From NCBI RefSeq assembly GCF_040436345.1, contig NC_133223.1, positions 10,893,613-10,957,612 of the forward strand: a stretch of 64,000 nucleotides of DNA, written 5' to 3'. Made by a program: the position numbers and the translations under genes. The DNA comes from Pagrus major. Taxonomy: Eukaryota > Chordata > Actinopteri > Spariformes > Sparidae. Shown piece after piece: positions 58,752 to 64,000 of this stretch (positions are counted from its first letter, which is position 1; the number at the start of each line of letters is the position of its first letter). The notes under the pieces were generated by a model, which was not told the DNA's origin, made no database searches, and was given only the letters and a program-made list of their open reading frames with translations.

Positions 58752-59870
58752 CAATTAGGAGGTTGAGCAGAGTTGGTGCTTCTGTCTGGATGAAAAAACC
58801 TCACTGGACATCACAAACTTTGTGAGACGTTTTCCTTTGTCGGGTCTTCTCTTTTTCTGATGTGCAGACATCCCAGTGTCCTTTTTCATTTTACAGGCCT
58901 GTTGAAAAGGGTGTTATGTTTCATGTATTATGTTCTTAAAGTCTAAGTCCATGTGATTTTATTTTTCTTAGCGTCAACAAATCCCATGAAAAATTAAAAA
59001 CCAACAAGTATTGATCCCAATAATTAGCTTACTATTACTGCATCCAATGTTTTATTCCTCTGTGCCAGAGGAAAAGTTTCAAAGGCTTGAAATTATTTCG
59101 TTGCTATCCTTGGGAAAAAAAATATTGAGTTTCATAAACTTAAATGGTTGTCCAGAAAGTATTAAAAACACAATGAGCCACATTGTCGCACTATGTAACT
59201 TTTCCCTATATTACAGGGAAGGTGGGTATTGTAGTGTACTTTGAATTAATCTCACTGTCCTGCTGCTGTAAATACTGACCAGAGCACCAAAAAGGTATTT
59301 ATTTGCAGCTGAAAATAGTCACCAACAAATCACTATTACTATTGTTTGAGTAACATTTCAAAAAAACTGAACTGTTTCAGTAAATCACAGAGACTGTTTA
59401 TTAAAAAGTTTACTTTATATTTGTGATAGGTTTTCACAGATTTAACATTTTCAGTAGAAAACTATAGTTGATTGAGGCCACATGCAGGGGCTTTTTATGG
59501 GATTTGTTAACAGTGAGAGAAATAGAGTAATAATAGCGCTATTATTCAAATAATTTCACACCAGGTGTATTTTATTCAGACCACTTTCATTTGAGGAACG
59601 TGTATCATTATGTCTAAATGTGTTTTCCACATATACGCGTCTATACTGTACGTGAATGTTCCAAATAACACATGATTCATCTTTGAATATTACTTATGGA
59701 TCACACTGGGCTCCAAGACGTAGAATTATCTCAGTGTACATTAAGGATTTTGCTTTACTGTCCTTTCTGCCACTTTATTATTGCTCCTTATAGGAAATAG
59801 TTGGGTTAGTTTGCCAAAAACTGCTTATGTATCGCTGTAAATTAATTTAAATAAAAATGTGTGCAAACAA
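58752..59870 (+). terminator. stag3: stag3 3'UTR and poly(A) signal
   Basis: The stop TAG is at 58749-58751. The first canonical AATAAA on the plus strand that I see is at 59850-59855, giving a 3'UTR of about 1.1 kb. The next gene converges from the right, its last AATAAA candidate on the minus strand lying at 60065-60060. Confidence 0.55.
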
Positions 59871-60039
59871 GCAAATTTTCCCAAGCTGTTACATTTTTAT
59901 CATGTTCTACCGTTGCCTTTCAACATCTATATTTGTGTTTGCAATCAGCAGCTGTATGGTGAGAGTAGAATCAAGCTGACCATAAGAAAACCAGTTTTTA
60001 CTAGATGGATCAAATTAAACTGCATAGTCGGTTTTCTTT

Positions 60040-61059
60040 ACTCTTCCATCAACCAAGGCTTTATTATTAATTTACAGAAAAGCAAAACATTTTAAAATTG
60101 GTTCCTTTTGTTCTGTCAAAGTACATTCAAATTAAGTACTTTATAACATAGAAAAAAAGAATTTGTCTGAAACACTTGCCCAAATCATTTACAACACAGC
60201 ACGCACCAAATTAATATTTACAGTTATTTATAAATTCATCTCTAATAATTTATAACCGCATCTCACACATACATTAAATCTAAGTCATAATGAATACAAC
60301 CTGTACAATATACGCAGTGTGTGCAAGTCTGAACTGTGTCCTTGTGTGTTTACAGCAGGCTCAACGGTGGCTTGTTTGGCATTTGCAGTAGCTTCTCATT
60401 TCAACAACCATTAATGAATTTACAGTCTCATAGTTATGAACACTGGAATGTAACATTAGCCAATGACTTCAGATGGTAATTAGTTCAAAACCTGAATCAA
60501 ATCAACATGGTTTCTGTCTATCGATCCAGGGAGCTCCAGTGTGTAAAGAATGTGATTCAGCTCATGTGAATGTGTCACACAGTGCTGATGTTCAGATTAA
60601 ATAACACTCGCCCCAGACATTATTAGTACAAAGCATTTCAGGCAAAACATAACTTTTCCTTTGTCAACATGTGGGGATGGAGAAAAAGTCTAAACGTGCT
60701 GCTTGTGACATCATAAAGTCAGCTGTGTGACAGGTGAAATATTAAAACATCTGCTATAATACAGTATTGTGAAGAACCACTTTGCTCAGACCGCTTTGCA
60801 TGTCCTGTATCCAAATGTGTGATACTGTGTCCATTTCTACAGCACATCTGACCCCATCAGTGTTCTGACAGTGTCTCATGGTTTTGCGTTCACTCCCTGT
60901 TTATTGAACTGTGTCCTGTTTTGCAGGATGGGAACTGGGCCTAAATCTGCAAATCTCTGACTTGATGCGATTCATTTACCAACACTGCTGGTTGAACTCC
61001 GGGTCTGGGAGCGCACAGCGCTCAGCAGGCTTGTGGGAAAATGCAACAGGATCATGGGG
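60040..61059 (-). terminator. ppp2r3b: 3'UTR of the PPP2R3B-type gene
   Basis: Downstream (leftward) of the stop at 61060-61062. Minus-strand AATAAA hexamers lie at 60905-60900 and 60065-60060. The nearer gives a 3'UTR of about 150 bases, the farther about 1 kb, ending roughly 200 bases from the stag3 poly(A) site. Confidence 0.5.
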
Positions 61060-63823
61060 TCATTCAAAATCATCTTCATATTCATATTCGTCCAGGTCCA
61101 GGTTGCAATGTGGACTGGGGATCTCAAAGAAGTGTCTCTTTGTCAGACCCAGCTCATTGGAGATGTGCTGCCCTAAAGGGCTCAAAGGATTTTCATACCT
61201 AAACAGACACACAGAGGATAACATCAGTCAGAAATGTGTCAGGAAAGAAGAAATGGAAAATAAATAACATAAATATAAAAACATTGGGAAATTTGCTTAT
61301 TTGCTTTCTTCCTGAGTTACAGATAATACAACTGACTCAGTTTGTACGGTAAATATGAAACTACTACCAGAACACAAGCCCAGCACCTCTAAAGCTTACT
61401 GATATCTTTTGTTTTTTAAAATTCATAGCAAAAACTAAGGTGTAAAAACGAGTATCCACTGGTTGCCTGGAAACTTCATGGTAACAACAAGACTGCAGGA
61501 GGTCACTGCACCCGGCCAAGAAATAATCCAGTACCATCTCTGTAAAACCATGACTTGTCCTGTTTACACTATACACGTTTTGAAACATCTTAAACAAACA
61601 AGATATGCATTTTTAATAAAAGAGCTTTAGAGATTCTGGTAGGCAAGTTTTGTTAGCTTTGGACAGATCATAGCTGTTTTCCAATTTCCAGTCTTTATGC
61701 TAAGCTAAGCTTATGGGCTGCTGGCAGCAGCGTCATATCTATCACACAGGAATGAGAGTGGTAGAGATCTTTTCATCCAACTTCTGGCATGAAAACAAAT
61801 AAGAGTAGTCCCCACAATGTCAAACTAGTTCTCCAAACAACATCTTGAACAAACCAGTGCAACTGGAAAAGACGAAGGAAGAACACATGAAGGCACAGAC
61901 AGAGATGGTTAAAGAGTAGAGGTTTTTTTTTTGTTTTTTTTTTAAGAGGCAGGATAAAAACAGAAAGTGTCTGGTTCAAAAACAGACTCCCAGCTCGAAG
62001 ACATGGCTACATACACACGCGACTGTGCTGTCGGATCTGCTGTTAACAGTATGGTCACACTGGTGTGGTGAGGGTAGGAGCTAGGAGTGGGTTTATGACT
62101 GGACTGGCCCAGAGAGAAAGAGGAGGAGGATAACACTAGTCCCTGCTGTTACCCTGCGTGTCTTACCTGCTCTGGTTAGCAGCCTGTCTTTAGAAGTCAG
62201 TGGTGTTCCTAAAACCGCCACACAACATACCTGTCAGCAACCTCATCTATCACTGACTCACTCACTGTCACAAAATGCCCAGTCTTAGCAAGGAGACATA
62301 AAGCTCTGACGATCTGCTATGTGTATTGCCCAGTTAGACAGAAAACTGAAATCATCTTGCCCTTAACCGATCTTACTTCTAATTCAAAAATGGTGCAGGG
62401 CTGGAGCTAAGGATTATTTACATTATCAATTAATCTGTCAATTATTTTCCAGATTAATCAATCAGTTGTTTGATAAATAAAATGTCAGAAAATGGTGAAA
62501 AAATGTCAATCAGTGTTTCCCAAAGATCAAGATGATGTTCTTTAATGTCTTGTTTTGTCCACAACCTAAAGGTATTCAGTTTGCTGTTATAGAGGAGTAA
62601 GGAAACAAGATATTCACATTTAAGCAGCCAGAATCAGAGTTTTGACTTTTTTAGAATAGTTGACGATTGATTTAATAGTTGACAACTAATCAATTAATCG
62701 ATTATTAATTGTTGCAGCTTTAAAATGATGCAAGTATTGTTCTCTCCGATTACAGTAAATTTGTACTAAATCACCACTTTCTGACAGCACAGCAGAATTT
62801 CTTAAAAATGTAATCAATTACACTTGTACTGTCGGTAGGTCTGTCGTAAAAATTGTCTATATATTTTCACATTTGACAACCATACCATACCGGTAACGTA
62901 GCACTCATAATCATAATAAAAAGGCTGTAATTACAATATTACATTAGCTAACACAATAATTAGGACCTGTGTTTAAAAGTACACATAGGAATGCTGCATA
63001 AGGACAACTTTGCTGTAACTGGAGAAAAATACACACAAAAGAAGTGAAGCAATAACGTCTCATAGCAAATTTAAGCGATCACGTGTGTCGCAACAAGGAA
63101 TAACCAGTACAGAGATTTGGCCTATCTGCCTTCATTTGTTTAAGTCTTTTCATCATCTGGAGTGATTAAAATGTGAAATTAACAACAATCTAATATTAAA
63201 TACATACAAATAGGGATGCAATTATCGAAAAGTGGCCAAAAATGATACAAAATAAAGCCAAACTGGAGCAGCTGATGCTGTGTGGTAGATTAGGTTCACA
63301 AGAAAGATCTATCAATGCAGCCATGAAGCCGTCTTAAATATAATAAAAAAACTTTTGTGAAGGTTGTCAGCAAGAGTCAACGTGAATGATTTTTTACTTT
63401 TATCTTCTTCTGAAGTCAAAAGTTACACTTTGAGCAGTTTGATAAATCAAGGCTCTGGTTTGCAGCTATATCTACCAGACCCACATGTAAAGTCAGACTT
63501 ACACGTCATTGCACTGCTCGTTGGCAGCCTCCTCAGCCACAAGGATGTCGTACTCCTCAGCGGCATATTTCTCCCAGTCTGAGATCTCCTGGCCGTCTGT
63601 CTCCACCTCCTGAAAAAACATGACAAGTCACGTAAGCCACTTGACCTCTGACGGTAAAACAAGTCATGATTCTATCTCACATCTGGGGTCATCCTATCAC
63701 TTACCCTTATAACAGAGAATGGGTCCTTCTGCTCGTGGTCCAGGTACTTCTCTATGTTGAAGAAAGTGTCAAAGAAGATGTGGGACAACTTGCACCTTTT
63801 AAGGTCCCGCAGAGTGATTTTAC
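61060..63823 (-). CDS. ppp2r3b: PP2A regulatory subunit B'' (PPP2R3B type), C-terminal three exons
   Basis: Calcium-binding B'' regulatory subunit that targets protein phosphatase 2A, best known in cell-cycle control. Exons in gene order: 63823-63705, 63609-63503 and 61198-61060. Phases join (GT/G split valine between the last two) and the stop is TGA at 61062-61060. The peptide reads KITLRDLKRCKLSHIFFDTF, FNIEKYLDHEQKDPFSVIR, then EVETDGQEISDWEKYAAEEY, matching the C-terminal part of B'' subunits after the EF hands. SDWEKYAAEEYDILVAEE is closer to my memory of PPP2R3B than PPP2R3A. The tail FFEIPSPHCNLDLDEYEYED also recalls the PPP2R3B end. The N-terminus and EF hands lie right of the window. 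The gene is convergent with stag3. Confidence 0.88.
61275..61830. mobile_element. Second copy of the foldback repeat, in the ppp2r3b intron
   Basis: Left arm: ACATTGGGAAATTTGCTTAT, GCTTTCTTCCTGAGTTA, GGTAAATATGAAACTAC and AGCACCTCTAAAGCTTACTG. Right arm: AGAGCTTTAGAGATTCTGG, GGCAAGTTTTGTTAGCTTTG, GTCTTTATGCTAAGCTAAGC, GCATGAAAACAAATAAGAG and CACAATGTCAAACTAGTTC. The middle reads CGGCCAAGAAATAATCCAGT. It is the same family as 56430-57415, with no coding content. Confidence 0.7.
62398..62722. repeat. GATTAATCG/TTGCAGC-type interspersed repeat, best copy
   Basis: Begins GGGCTGGAGCTAAGGATTAT, then TCAATTAATCTGTCAATTA, AAAATGTCAGAAAATGGTGA, GTGTTTCCCAAAGATCAAG, TCTTGTTTTGTCCACAACC and CACATTTAAGCAGCCAGAAT. 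It ends TAATCAATTAATCGATTATT then GTTGCAGCTTTA. The two ends are inverted (GCTGnAnC...GTTGCAGC). It lies in the ppp2r3b intron. Confidence 0.75.
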
Positions 63824-64000
63824 CTGGATGGGATAAAATAGGCACTTTAAATAGGATTACAAACACAAACGTACCCAGTGACAGATTATTAATGGAATGT
63901 ATATGAAACCCTTTTAGGTCCGTCTACAAGAATTTTTAAGCCCGACTTTTCCATCCAAACTAGCTTTCAAAATTGGCCTGAGACCTTGCTGAGTGAGTAA

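Noticed and set aside
61364-61597. 77-codon minus-strand frame with FLAGCSDLLQSC
   Set aside because: It lies in the arm region of the foldback repeat and will occur wherever that repeat does; not a host gene.

Overview
This 64 kb window is vertebrate nuclear DNA and almost certainly comes from a teleost fish. It carries intron-rich genes with GT/AG splice sites and vertebrate-type proteins. The introns hold many short interspersed elements of kinds I know from spiny-rayed fish: hAT-type elements, TIR MITEs, a tRNA-derived SINE and a Tc1 remnant. No bacterial or viral genes, rRNA genes or CRISPR arrays are visible.

Layout, left to right. (1) 118-6195, minus strand: the first six coding exons of a USP9X-type deubiquitinase (260 N-terminal residues; the rest lies left of base 1). 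A 5'UTR exon joins at 6362, and a non-coding first exon ends at 13438. (2) 13.9-17.0 kb: shared upstream region of two head-to-head genes, with a long TA microsatellite. (3) 17017-30142, plus strand: complete MED14, 29 coding exons, about 1435 residues, all splice phases agreeing. (4) 32792-39853, plus strand: a complete eight-exon gene for a 242-residue, mostly helical protein that I do not recognise. Its 4.7 kb fifth intron holds two foldback DNA elements with CTCGAG-rich arms. (5) 42775-58751, plus strand: STAG3, the meiotic cohesin subunit, 32 exons, about 1186 residues, with some doubt about the first exon junction. (6) 61060-63823, minus strand: the last three exons of a PPP2R3B-type PP2A B'' regulatory subunit, convergent with stag3.

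The genes are not an operon and share no single pathway: ubiquitin removal, Mediator-dependent transcription, meiotic chromosome cohesion and PP2A targeting. From general knowledge, USP9X and MED14 are also near neighbours, head to head, on the human X short arm, so that pair looks like conserved synteny. The right half appears to be a different neighbourhood from the human one.

I found no clear new biological system. The items most worth checking are the unrecognised 242-residue gene, the paired CTCGAG foldback elements carrying a broken helix-turn-helix reading frame, three exons whose 3' splice sites sit directly behind TG repeats, and well-bounded transposon insertions with 8-bp target duplications. 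Exon boundaries were read by eye from splice consensus, frame continuity and remembered family similarity; no alignment was run.
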